Assembly (NCBI GenBank): GCA_027307405.1
Contig: DAHUXA010000016.1
Span: 1 to 38,481 of the forward strand
Source of the DNA: Hyphomicrobiales bacterium
GTDB taxonomy: Bacteria > Pseudomonadota > Alphaproteobacteria > Rhizobiales > Xanthobacteraceae
Reading direction: 5' to 3'
DNA length: 38,481 nt
Below the pieces are notes generated by a model, which had not been told where the DNA came from, searched no databases, and was given only the letters and a program-made list of their open reading frames with translations. Of the stretch, positions 18,188 to 24,929 are shown one piece after another; positions within the stretch are counted from its first letter, which is position 1, and every line of letters starts with the position of its first letter. The translations under genes were made by a program, and so were the position numbers.

Positions 18188-18934
18188 CTAATGTGGCGCT
18201 GCAGCAGAATCTTCGAATTGCGGCAAATGCGGTGTTGGGTCGAACCAGGAAAACAGGAACAGGCCCGCGAGGAAGCCACCGATATGCGCCTGCCATGCCA
18301 CGGTCTGGTCACTGCCGGTAATCGGAAGTGAACCGAGGCCGAACAGGATATTGATACCAAACCAGACCACCAGGAACAGCACGACACGCGTGTCGGCCAA
18401 CACATTGCGCAGTGGGATCGCCGGTACGCGATAAGTGCTCTCGTCAAATCGTCCCAACAGCCCGAGTGGTCCGCCACGCTGGAACACGAAACGCATCGCA
18501 GCTGCCATGGTGCCGGAAATTGCGGCCGACGCACCGATCATCGGAAATTGCTCGCCCGCATGAGTGGCCAGATGTAAGGCGGCTCCCGCCGCCGAGGTCA
18601 CGGCAAAAAATGCGAGAAAGCGAGGCGCACCGAAGCGGCGCGCAACCGCGCTTCCGAACGGCAGCAGCCAAATCGTATTGACGCCCAGGTGAGTCCAATC
18701 GGCATGTATCAATGCATAGGTAAAGAAGGTCCACACATCTGCGCCGCCCCCAGGCAACGCGCCACCAAGCACAACCGAACTGTCGTAGCGCGCCGGAATG
18801 AAAGCGAAGCTGAGCAGAAATTCGATGTCCTGTTGCTCGCTGAAAACGAACATGCGCACCGCATGAATAAGCACCAGCACAGCCAGCACGGCGATGACAA
18901 CAGGAGGGATGTTGAAAAGAGGTTCGCGTTGCAC
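18188..18934 (-). CDS. Rhomboid family intramembrane serine protease
   Basis: 248 residues from GTG 18934. Earlier in-frame starts up to 19075 are rejected because they would translate through the terminator hairpin at 19007-19030. It is an inner-membrane protease with about six helices: HADWTHLGVNTIWL loop, catalytic Ser136 in IGASAAISG and His217 in WQAHIGGF. Substrates are unknown. The N-terminus (VQREPLFNIPP) matches rhizobial relatives as I remember them. The ribosome site is weak. The C-terminal 20 residues are Pro/acidic. Confidence 0.88.
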   Translation of the reverse strand: MQREPLFNIPPVVIAVLAVLVLIHAVRMFVFSEQQDIEFLLSFAFIPARYDSSVVLGGALPGGGADVWTFFTYALIHADWTHLGVNTIWLLPFGSAVARRFGAPRFLAFFAVTSAAGAALHLATHAGEQFPMIGASAAISGTMAAAMRFVFQRGGPLGLLGRFDESTYRVPAIPLRNVLADTRVVLFLVVWFGINILFGLGSLPITGSDQTVAWQAHIGGFLAGLFLFSWFDPTPHLPQFEDSAAAPH

Positions 18935-19006
18935 GAGAAGACCCGGTGGGAGACTTGAGTTACGCCGCTTCGCTACCCAGCCGCAAGATGGGGCGCCACA
19001 AAGAAA

Positions 19007-19030
19007 AAGGGAGGGCTTCCGCCCTCCCTT
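19007..19030 (-). terminator. Strong intrinsic terminator (minus strand)
   Basis: A perfect 10-bp stem, GC-rich at its core (AAGGGAGGGC with its complement), closes a 4-base loop. On the minus strand the hairpin is followed by a T-rich run (19000-19008). It ends a transcript coming from the right, between 19031 and the PAS gene, and lies upstream of the rhomboid start. It is therefore evidence for an independent minus-strand transcript whose only candidates are a small ORF or a structured RNA. Confidence 0.8.
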
Positions 19031-19265
19031 GCGCTGCGTTGCGGGGTTATTGCCGCGCCTTGATGGCTCGGTCACATCCCTCGCCTCCCGAGGCTCTCAA
19101 GTTCTTGAGGACGGCCGCGTCAGACGCCGGTCCTCCCACATGGATCGGCGCGGACCATAGGGGGCCATCTGTGCTCTGCCAACGCGACTCTCGTTTTAAC
19201 GCTAACTGCCGATTGGCAACGGCAGGCCTACTGCGGCACGAACCCTGCTCCCTACGCCATGTCAC
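19031..19265 (-). ncRNA. Candidate structured RNA or 72-codon gene ending at a terminator
   Basis: This 235-bp stretch holds no recognised gene yet is followed by a textbook minus-strand terminator. Read on the minus strand it contains several local hairpins: CTGCCG with CGGCAG, GAGGAC with GTCCTC enclosing a second stem, and CTCAAG with CTTGAG. A GTG-started frame of 72 codons (19265-19047, ending IKARQ) also runs through it and stops just before the hairpin. It has no clear ribosome site and no family I recognise. It does not show the signatures of SRP RNA, tmRNA, RNase P RNA or 6S RNA that I could check by eye. RNA and small protein remain open. Confidence 0.4.
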
Positions 19266-19335
19266 GGCAAAAAAGCCGGAACGCCTGTCCCGATCGGGGA
19301 CAGACGCGACACGTCGCGGCCGAACAGGTATCGCA

Positions 19336-19938
19336 ATGAAACACGCCTCAACGCAGGCATTGTTTGACTACTGGAACCGGCGGCGCGGCCATCGCTGGGC
19401 CCCCGCGCGATCCGAAATCGATCCCGCAGATATTCGTCACGTTCTTGGCGATACGTTTTTGCTGGCATCGGATTTCGTCGACGACCTGAGGTTTCGTCTC
19501 GGCGGTACCCGCGTCTGCGCGCTGTTCGCTCGTGAAATCAAAGGCGAGAGCTTCACCGGTCTGTGGAGCGAAACAAGCCGCGAGAAGATTGAGGACCTCC
19601 TGACTGTCGTTCTTGATGAAAAGGTGGGAGTTGTCGCAGGCGTTCTAGGACGCACTGAAAGCGGTGCCGAAGTCGAACTGGAATTGCTCCTCCTACCGCT
19701 CGCTTTTGATGGCCGCAGCCGTGTTCGTGCGCTCGGTGTGTTGGCACCCCTGACGCCGCCCTATTGGCTTGGCGAACAGCCTGTCGTCGGGCTCGAGCTC
19801 CGGACGCTCCGTCATATCGGCCCAAAATCCAATATTGACGCGCCTGTTTTCGGACAGGCGAACGATAGGCCCCGTACACGGCACGGTTTCGTCGTGTATA
19901 GCGGCGGCCGTGAATCCGACGGGAAGTTGCCCGGCTAA
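19336..19938 (+). CDS. PAS_5-family single PAS domain protein
   Basis: 200 residues from ATG 19336; the frame is open far upstream, but family members begin with the region LFDYWNRRRG. The domain core includes EIDPADIRHVLGDTFLL, RFRLGGTRVCALF and ESFTGLW (about 30-80), the PAS_5 pattern of alphaproteobacteria, then a low-conservation tail with ARHGF-like end. No effector domain is attached, so it may sense a ligand or mediate protein contacts. It precedes the PilZ gene by 63 bp on the same strand; that spacer carries nested palindromes. Together with PilZ and the LapG-like peptidase it suggests surface-attachment signalling. Confidence 0.78.
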   Translation: MKHASTQALFDYWNRRRGHRWAPARSEIDPADIRHVLGDTFLLASDFVDDLRFRLGGTRVCALFAREIKGESFTGLWSETSREKIEDLLTVVLDEKVGVVAGVLGRTESGAEVELELLLLPLAFDGRSRVRALGVLAPLTPPYWLGEQPVVGLELRTLRHIGPKSNIDAPVFGQANDRPRTRHGFVVYSGGRESDGKLPG

Positions 19939-19973
19939 CCCATCGTTAACGATAGGCTAATAGCCTATAGGCT
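19935..19973. promoter_or_regulatory. Nested palindromes and TTAA-type half sites before the PilZ gene
   Basis: Three four-base half sites, CTAA, TTAA and CTAA, are spaced exactly 7 bases apart (19935-19960), close to the CtrA consensus TTAA-N7-TTAA but with mismatches. They run into ATAGGCTA-A-TAGCCTAT (19952-19968, perfect 8-bp arms) and the overlapping 12-bp palindrome AGCCTATAGGCT (19962-19973). The block ends 28 bases before the PilZ start. This is the kind of site a dimeric regulator binds; the regulator is not known. Confidence 0.5.
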
Positions 19974-20001
19974 GCGGAAATCCTTTCCGATCCCGACACC
20001 T

Positions 20002-20625
20002 ATGGCATTGCCACTGACCAAACCGGTGATCCTGCCTCTGGCCGAGGAGCGCCGGCGCCATCAGCGCGTGAAAGTGAACCTGCTCGGCCGCTACATGCTT
20101 GCCGATCGGCGCGAGTTTCCGTGTCAGATCGTCGACATGTCGCCAGGCGGCATGGCGTTGATTGCGCCTATCGCTGGGCAACCTGGCGAACGAGTGATCG
20201 CCTACGTCGACCATTTGGGCAGGCTCGAGGGCAAGATTGCGCGTGTCATGGAGAACGGTTTCGCGATGACCATTGGCGCGACGCTACGCAAGCGCGACAA
20301 GCTCGCGGCGCAGCTCACTTGGCTCGCCAACCGCCAGATCCTGAACCTGCCGGAAGATCGCCGCCACGATCGCTTCGCACCACGAAACGCGATGGCAAGG
20401 CTGGTTCTGCCGAACGGCACGAATGTCGCGTGCCGTGTGATCGACCTGTCGCAATCTGGCGCCGCGATTGGCATCGCGTCTGATCTCCGGCCGCCGGTCG
20501 GGGTTGTCGTCACTGTGGGCAAAACGCAGGGCCGCGTCGTGCGGCACATCGAAGATGGCTTCGCCATCGAATTCATGCGCCTGCAGCACCCCGATTTCGT
20601 GGAAGACAATGTCACCGGCGAATAG
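20002..20625 (+). CDS. Tandem PilZ-domain protein
   Basis: 207 residues with two PilZ domains. The first (about 15-100) has the cyclic-di-GMP residues RRHQR (18-22) and DMSPGG (45-50). The second (about 118-195) has RRHDR (120-124) and DLSQSG (148-153). Both domains keep RxxxR and DxSxxG, so each may bind the second messenger. There is no other domain and no membrane segment, so it is a cytoplasmic reader that must act through a partner. The start is uncertain: no clear ribosome site precedes ATG 20002. A GC-rich hairpin at 20748 may terminate it. Confidence 0.9.
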   Translation: MALPLTKPVILPLAEERRRHQRVKVNLLGRYMLADRREFPCQIVDMSPGGMALIAPIAGQPGERVIAYVDHLGRLEGKIARVMENGFAMTIGATLRKRDKLAAQLTWLANRQILNLPEDRRHDRFAPRNAMARLVLPNGTNVACRVIDLSQSGAAIGIASDLRPPVGVVVTVGKTQGRVVRHIEDGFAIEFMRLQHPDFVEDNVTGE

Positions 20626-20747
20626 GGTCACCGCTCGGTAAATCCTGCGCACGAATTTGCGCACAATCCCGGCTGTGAGAATGTGGGCCGGTCGGCCATT
20701 CGTCGGACAGCGATACTCGTTTCCGGACATCGCCAAACGTAAACGCC

Positions 20748-20778
20748 CGCGCGCGAAGCCGCGCGCGCACACATCTTT
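20748..20778 (+). terminator. Possible terminator after the PilZ gene
   Basis: CGCGCGCG, a four-base loop AAGC and CGCGCGCG form a stem of 8 bp, followed by a short TCTTTT run. It lies 122 bases after the PilZ stop. The alternating GC repeat can fold in several registers, and the T run is weak. Confidence 0.4.
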
Positions 20779-20792
20779 TCGCCTGTCACACG

Positions 20793-20900
20793 TTAATACC
20801 GACTATTTTAGATAAATAGTATTACTTAAGATTTTAAGTTGATTCTACTTAAGGTTTAATAGTATTCGTGTCGATCTTTATTTGAATACTTCTTAAAATG
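20793..20900. promoter_or_regulatory. AT-rich repeat block upstream of the LapG-like gene
   Basis: About 100 bases of markedly AT-rich sequence stand out in a GC-rich context and fill most of the 344-bp gap between PilZ and the peptidase gene. AATAGTATT occurs at 20815 and 20858, ACTTAAG at 20824 and 20847, with TTTTAAG and CTTAAAA nearby. Such blocks bind H-NS-like regulators such as MucR/Ros or form strong promoter UP elements. No -35/-10 pair can be assigned with confidence. Confidence 0.45.
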
Positions 20901-20969
20901 ACTTGCACGGCTTAGCCCCAATACAAACGGTTTGTGGGAAATGTGGCCCCAACAAGACGGGGGGCCGCA

Positions 20970-21644
20970 ATGGCCAGGCGTTTCAAACAGGCACTGTGGG
21001 CTGCCAGCGTGCTGGCCCTCGCCGGCGTGGCGGTCGCTGCCACTTCCGCGAGCGTGGCGTCAGCCGGCGAACACACTGCATCCTTGGGCGGATCATCGGC
21101 GCCGTCAGAGCGCCCAATTTTCATCACCGTCGGGGAACCAACGCGGGCGCCAATCGGCTGGGTCGATTTCTGCATCGAATACAAGCCGGAATGCGCGACC
21201 AAGCCGTCAGAGCCGCGTGACGTCGTTCTCACATCCAAGGCGTGGCTCGACATGATCAAGGTCAACGCCTGGGTGAACCAGTCGATCAAACCGATGACCG
21301 ACATCGAACATTGGGGCGTCGTCGAGCGCTGGAACTACCCCGACGACGGTTACGGCGACTGCGAAGACTATGTGCTGCTCAAGCGCCGCATGCTCACGCA
21401 GGCTGGTTGGCCGCGCGAGGCGCTACTCATCACCGTTGTCCGAGACAAAAAGGGTGATGGCCACGCCGTGCTGACGGTGAAGACCGATCGCGGCGAATTC
21501 GTCCTCGACAATCAAGAGTCTGAAGTCCTGCCCTGGACCAAGACTGGCTACCGCTTTGTGAAGCGGCAATCGCAGTCCGATCCGAATTTGTGGGTTGCGC
21601 TCGGCGAACCGCGCGTCGCCCCGGCCACGGTTTCGGCGCGCTGA
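20970..21644 (+). CDS. Transglutaminase-like cysteine peptidase (BTLCP, LapG family)
   Basis: 224 residues from ATG 20970, preceded by a GGGGGG run; GTG 20934 is possible but less likely. A signal peptide (1-32, ending ASA) sends it to the periplasm. The Cys-His-Asp triad of the C93 family is intact: Cys131 in GYGDCEDY, His165 in GDGHAVL and Asp180 in FVLDNQ. LapG of Pseudomonas cuts the adhesin LapA when cyclic-di-GMP is low, under control of the membrane receptor LapD. No LapD or LapA is in the window, but a tandem PilZ protein lies just upstream. Cys68 and Cys75 may form a disulfide. Confidence 0.85.
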   Translation: MARRFKQALWAASVLALAGVAVAATSASVASAGEHTASLGGSSAPSERPIFITVGEPTRAPIGWVDFCIEYKPECATKPSEPRDVVLTSKAWLDMIKVNAWVNQSIKPMTDIEHWGVVERWNYPDDGYGDCEDYVLLKRRMLTQAGWPREALLITVVRDKKGDGHAVLTVKTDRGEFVLDNQESEVLPWTKTGYRFVKRQSQSDPNLWVALGEPRVAPATVSAR

Positions 21645-22185
21645 CCAGAAAGGAAATCGCGCTCCCGGTCACGTCCCCACCCCTCCCCGTCCCCAGACCG
21701 GGTTCGCGAGCGGCCGGGCCTTCCCCAAGGCCCGGCCGCACACTTTTGCACTAACGAAAGTGCTCCAGCCGCTTGTCAAAAGCAGACGCAAAACAATTTG
21801 ATTTTGATCTCCGCTGCTATCGCAATGAGCTAATCGACAACCTCATCGGCGATAGCGAGTAAGGTTGGTGGGATAATGAGCCCAAGTGCTTTTGCCGTTT
21901 TTAAATCAATCGGCCACGCGGCCGCGCCGCCCGCCAGCTTGATAAATTCACGCCATCTCATCGCCGCCCCGAAGTTTCACACGGGCATCGTACTAATTCA
22001 AACAAGCATATTGGAAGGGCCTGTAGCCTGGCCAAAAACCAAGTACGGCCATAGTCTGCGCGATGCACAGGGCACGACCGCGTAAGGTGTTCCATCCATG
22101 CGATTGTCACGAAACAGTCAAGCTACCGGCAAATTTTGAATGCATAGTTACGGATGGGGCAGCGGGCCAGCATTGCGAGGTCCTC
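21645..22185. other. 541-bp region with no convincing gene
   Basis: It begins with the terminator described separately. An imperfect long hairpin follows at 21816-21856 (GCTATCGC plus ATGAG pairing with CTCAT plus GCGATAGC). A 69-codon frame from 21876 has no ribosome site, an uneven composition and no recognised family, so it is not called. The last 100 bases probably hold the promoter of the AhpD-like gene; no clear element could be assigned. The lower GC of the middle part hints at old insertion debris. Confidence 0.5.
21710..21739 (+). terminator. Terminator hairpin after the LapG-like gene
   Basis: A perfect 13-bp GC-rich stem (GCGGCCGGGCCTT and its complement) with a CCCC loop is followed by ACACTTTTGC. 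It lies 65 bases after the peptidase stop. The T run is short, but the stem is among the strongest in the window. Confidence 0.7.
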
Positions 22186-22647
22186 ATGCAACGTATTGAC
22201 GTTACAAAAGTGAGTCCGGGCGCCTATCAGGCGACCGCAGCACTGCAAGCCTATGTCGATCAGTCCGGCCTTGATGCTAAATTGCGCGAACTCATCAAAA
22301 TCCGTGCTTCGGAAATCAACGGCTGCGCATTTTGTCTCGCCATGCATACGCGCGATGCACGTAGGCTCGGCGAAACCGAAGAGCGCATGCACCTACTCGA
22401 TGCGTGGCGCGAGGCCCCCGTCTACAGCGCGCGCGAGCGCGCGGCTTTGGGCTGGATCGAGGCGATCACCTTGGTGGCACAAGGACATGTTCCGGATGAC
22501 GTCTTCGAGGAGGTGCGCAAACACTTCTCGGAGAAAGAGATTGTCGATCTCACCGCCGCGGCGGTCGCCATCAATACCTGGAACAGAATTGCAATCGCAT
22601 TCCGCGTTCCGCCGCAGATCGATAGCAAGAAAGCGGCGGCGGCCTAG
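22186..22647 (+). CDS. Carboxymuconolactone decarboxylase / AhpD-like protein
   Basis: 153 residues from ATG 22186, which follows GCGAGG; the frame upstream to 22063 is rejected. The AhpD redox motif EINGCAFCLAMHTRDAR (residues about 43-59) has the CxxC pair and the conserved Glu and His. Proteins of this type reduce peroxides or disulfides through the vicinal cysteines, often as trimers. The exact substrate is unknown. Its TAG stop and the stop of the gamma carbonic anhydrase on the other strand share the palindrome CTAG, so the two convergent genes overlap by four bases. Confidence 0.9.
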   Translation: MQRIDVTKVSPGAYQATAALQAYVDQSGLDAKLRELIKIRASEINGCAFCLAMHTRDARRLGETEERMHLLDAWREAPVYSARERAALGWIEAITLVAQGHVPDDVFEEVRKHFSEKEIVDLTAAAVAINTWNRIAIAFRVPPQIDSKKAAAA

Positions 22648-23174
22648 CCGATCCGTTTGAGCCCCTTTGCATACTGCTGCCAGCGGCGCACATAGATGTC
22701 GGCGCCGGCGCGGATCATCGATACGGCTTTTTCATCGAGGGTCCGAATTGCGCGCGCAGGCGCACCCACAATGAGTGAGTTGTCGGGAAAGCTTTTACCC
22801 TCGGTCACGACGCTGCCGGCGCCCACGAGGGAATTCTTCCCGATTTTGACACCATTGAGCATGATCGCACCCATGCCGATCAATGAATTGTCGCCGACCG
22901 TGCAGCCATGCAGGATGACATTGTGCCCGATCACGCACTCGCGGCCGATCGTCATGGGAAACCCAGGATCCGTATGGAGCGTGGCATTGTCCTGGATCTG
23001 CGACCGCTCGCCGAGCTCGATCCATTCATTGTCGCCGCGCAGCACCGCGCCAAACCAGACGCTTGCTTCGGCTTTGAGCCGCACGCGACCGATCAGCACA
23101 GCGGTATCGGCCACGTAGTATTGGCCGTCACCAGGAAATTCCGGCGCCTGTCCGTCGAGCTCATAAATGGGCAT
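22644..23174 (-). CDS. Gamma-class carbonic anhydrase family protein
   Basis: 176 residues of left-handed beta-helix hexapeptide repeats. The three metal His residues are His67 (NATLHTD), His84 and His89 (IGHNVILHG). These trimeric enzymes hydrate CO2 or act as related metal-dependent proteins (YrdA/PaaY type); activity differs between members, so it is not certain. The C-terminal helix (EKAVSMIRAGADIYVRRW) is usual. AGAGG precedes the ATG. The stop overlaps that of the convergent AhpD-like gene. Confidence 0.92.
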   Translation of the reverse strand: MPIYELDGQAPEFPGDGQYYVADTAVLIGRVRLKAEASVWFGAVLRGDNEWIELGERSQIQDNATLHTDPGFPMTIGRECVIGHNVILHGCTVGDNSLIGMGAIMLNGVKIGKNSLVGAGSVVTEGKSFPDNSLIVGAPARAIRTLDEKAVSMIRAGADIYVRRWQQYAKGLKRIG

Positions 23175-23240
23175 TGCCGCGCCTCTTTCGTAAGACGGGC
23201 GAATTTGCCTGAACAGCAGTGGTGAGGAAAGCGCCTTAGT

Positions 23241-23567
23241 CTAGCAGAGACCGCAGGCCTGTAACGTCATCACCAGGACCAGGCCTGACATCAGGCTCCA
23301 GAACCCGGCGATCAGAGTCGCCAGGAATACAAATTCGAAACGGCGCCCTTCCTGCCGCCGGCCGAGAATGGTGTTACGCATGATCAGGAATGGAGCCGAA
23401 ACCACCAGCACCGGAATCGCCGCGAACGTCGCAGCGCCTGGTCCGGCGCTGAGCTGGTTGAAGCTCGGCAGTCGGCTGGTGACGACCCGATAGCCGGAGC
23501 TGCACATGCCGGCGACGGCAAAGCCGAGCAACAGCGCGAACAACATTTGCACTGATTCCGGGGTCAT
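23241..23567 (-). CDS. Small conserved membrane protein
   Basis: 108 residues from ATG 23567 (MTPESVQMLFALLLG), chosen because GAGG lies six bases upstream; a longer frame reaches 23630. Three hydrophobic segments are visible: about 6-26, 46-63 and 81-103. The motif IMRNTILGRR sits between the second and third. Similar proteins occur in Rhizobiales (I recall DUF6949, but cannot verify). No function is known. It is divergent from the 241-residue membrane-anchored protein, with a 159-bp shared upstream region, and lies 66 bp downstream of the gamma carbonic anhydrase start. Confidence 0.75.
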   Translation of the reverse strand: MTPESVQMLFALLLGFAVAGMCSSGYRVVTSRLPSFNQLSAGPGAATFAAIPVLVVSAPFLIMRNTILGRRQEGRRFEFVFLATLIAGFWSLMSGLVLVMTLQACGLC

Positions 23568-23726
23568 CCGCGACCTCAACGCAATACGAGAGGCCATCTG
23601 TTGCAAACGGGGTGAGCTCCCGCCAGCCAATCCTTAACGAATGGTAAATGCCCCGAAGGCGTTGGCAGCGCATGGCGTGGCATAATCCGACCGATTCGCC
23701 CGCAACGGGCTTGCAAGGAGCAGGCA

Positions 23727-24452
23727 TTGGCCAGTCTCGCGCAGGAGTCGTCCACGGCCCGGCGTACCCCCCAGCGCCGCCGACGTCGCGGGCACAGCCC
23801 GCTGCTGGCGCCGCTGGTGGTTTTCGGTGCCGTGGTTGTTTTCGCCGGGGTCTATGTCGCTTACGTGCTGTGGCCGCGTTGGCCCGATGCGCCGGTCGCG
23901 CTCGATGCGCCTTCGCTGCCGATAGTGATTTCGGGCACCGCCTTTAACATCGAGCCGGCCGCGATCCGCATGAGCGTCCAGCGCCGCCCTGGTGTACATG
24001 AACGTGTCGACCTCTCCTATCTATGGCCCAGCCTGGTACCTCCCGACCCTGCCATCAAACCGACAGTCGGTGCCCCGATCGATCCGAATGAGCGCCTGTT
24101 CGTGACGATCGCGTCCGGAGATGCCACTCTGCCACTGATGGAGCGCGTGCAAACGATCTACCCGCGCTATCTCGTGGCGGAGCCGACCGCAGGTCCGCCC
24201 GGCCTCACGTTTCGCGGCTTTCGTGATGACACGCCCTATGACGGCGATGATCTTGTGTTCGAGTCCAACGCACCGGAGCACTTTCTGGCACGGTGTTCGC
24301 GCAAGGGAGTTACCAATTCGGGCGTGTGCCTGCTCGAGCGGCGTATTGGCAATGCCGACATCACCTTGCGATTCCCTCGCGACTGGCTGACCGATTGGCA
24401 AAACGTCGCGAGCAATATCGACCGCCTGATCGCGCGGCTACACTCCAGTTAG
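23727..24452 (+). CDS. Membrane-anchored periplasmic protein of unknown function
   Basis: 241 residues from TTG 23727; the ideal ribosome site AAGGAG six bases upstream supports this rare start. An Arg-rich cytoplasmic tail (residues 11-22) precedes one transmembrane helix (about 25-48), giving an N-in topology with a periplasmic domain of about 190 residues. Cys190 and Cys198 (ARCSRKGVTNSGVC) could be a disulfide. The end is amphipathic. I know only hypothetical homologues in Rhizobiales. It converges on the duplicated DUF3126 gene, 3 bp between stops. Confidence 0.72.
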   Translation: MASLAQESSTARRTPQRRRRRGHSPLLAPLVVFGAVVVFAGVYVAYVLWPRWPDAPVALDAPSLPIVISGTAFNIEPAAIRMSVQRRPGVHERVDLSYLWPSLVPPDPAIKPTVGAPIDPNERLFVTIASGDATLPLMERVQTIYPRYLVAEPTAGPPGLTFRGFRDDTPYDGDDLVFESNAPEHFLARCSRKGVTNSGVCLLERRIGNADITLRFPRDWLTDWQNVASNIDRLIARLHSS

Positions 24453-24455
24453 CGA

Positions 24456-24866
24456 TCAATCCACCAGATCGACGTCCAGAATCGGCAATTCGAGAATATA
24501 GGACCGGCGGCCTTTTTCGATTTCCAGAAACAACACGGCGATGAATTCTTCGCCGATATAAACTTCCAATGAATCGGTTTTCTTCGGGCGCGTCACCACG
24601 CGAATATTCTCGTTGTCGAATTTGCGGCGGAGATAGGCGTTGAGCGTCGGCACCGGTTGAATGCTGGGATCGCTGCCGACCTGGATAACCATGCGAAAAT
24701 TGTAAGAGCGCTCGCCATCCTCATCGTCGACAGTGAGCTCCCCAAGATCATCTTCCCCAACGAAAATTTCGGCAGCATCCGAGCCCTTCGGCACCACGCG
24801 AATTTGCGCGTTTCCAAACAGCTTCTTGAGATAGCCGTCGAGTTTTCTGACTTCCTGAACGTCCAA
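24456..24866 (-). CDS. DUF3126 protein, internally duplicated
   Basis: 136 residues, twice the usual DUF3126 length of about 70 as I know it. Residues 9-62 and 75-130 align at an offset of 66: LDGYLKKLFGNAQIRVVPKG against LNAYLRRKFDNENIRVVTRP, then EIFVGEDDLGEL against EVYIGEEFIAVL, then GERSYNFRM against GRRSYILEL. The second copy is the one closer to the usual single-domain sequence. The gene follows cysE by 63 bp, the standard rhizobial location. Function is unknown; the small acidic fold may regulate a neighbour such as CysE. Confidence 0.85.
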   Translation of the reverse strand: MDVQEVRKLDGYLKKLFGNAQIRVVPKGSDAAEIFVGEDDLGELTVDDEDGERSYNFRMVIQVGSDPSIQPVPTLNAYLRRKFDNENIRVVTRPKKTDSLEVYIGEEFIAVLFLEIEKGRRSYILELPILDVDLVD

Positions 24867-24929
24867 GGGCCGCTCCTGTCTTAAGGCAACGTCTCCTTGC
24901 CCGATCGGACAGCCCGACGCAAGCGTGTC

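Noticed and set aside
18935-19075. Extended N-terminus of the rhomboid protease up to a GTG at 19075
   Set aside because: It would translate through the terminator hairpin at 19007-19030, and the added sequence (Arg/Gly/Pro-rich) does not resemble rhomboid N-termini.
21876-22085. 69-codon plus-strand frame in the gene-free gap
   Set aside because: No ribosome site, no recognised motif and no support from neighbours; kept only as a comment on the gap.
23634-23648. CtrA-like box TTAA-N7-TAAA between two divergent membrane-protein genes
   Set aside because: One mismatch and no supporting second site; not distinguishable from chance without conservation data.
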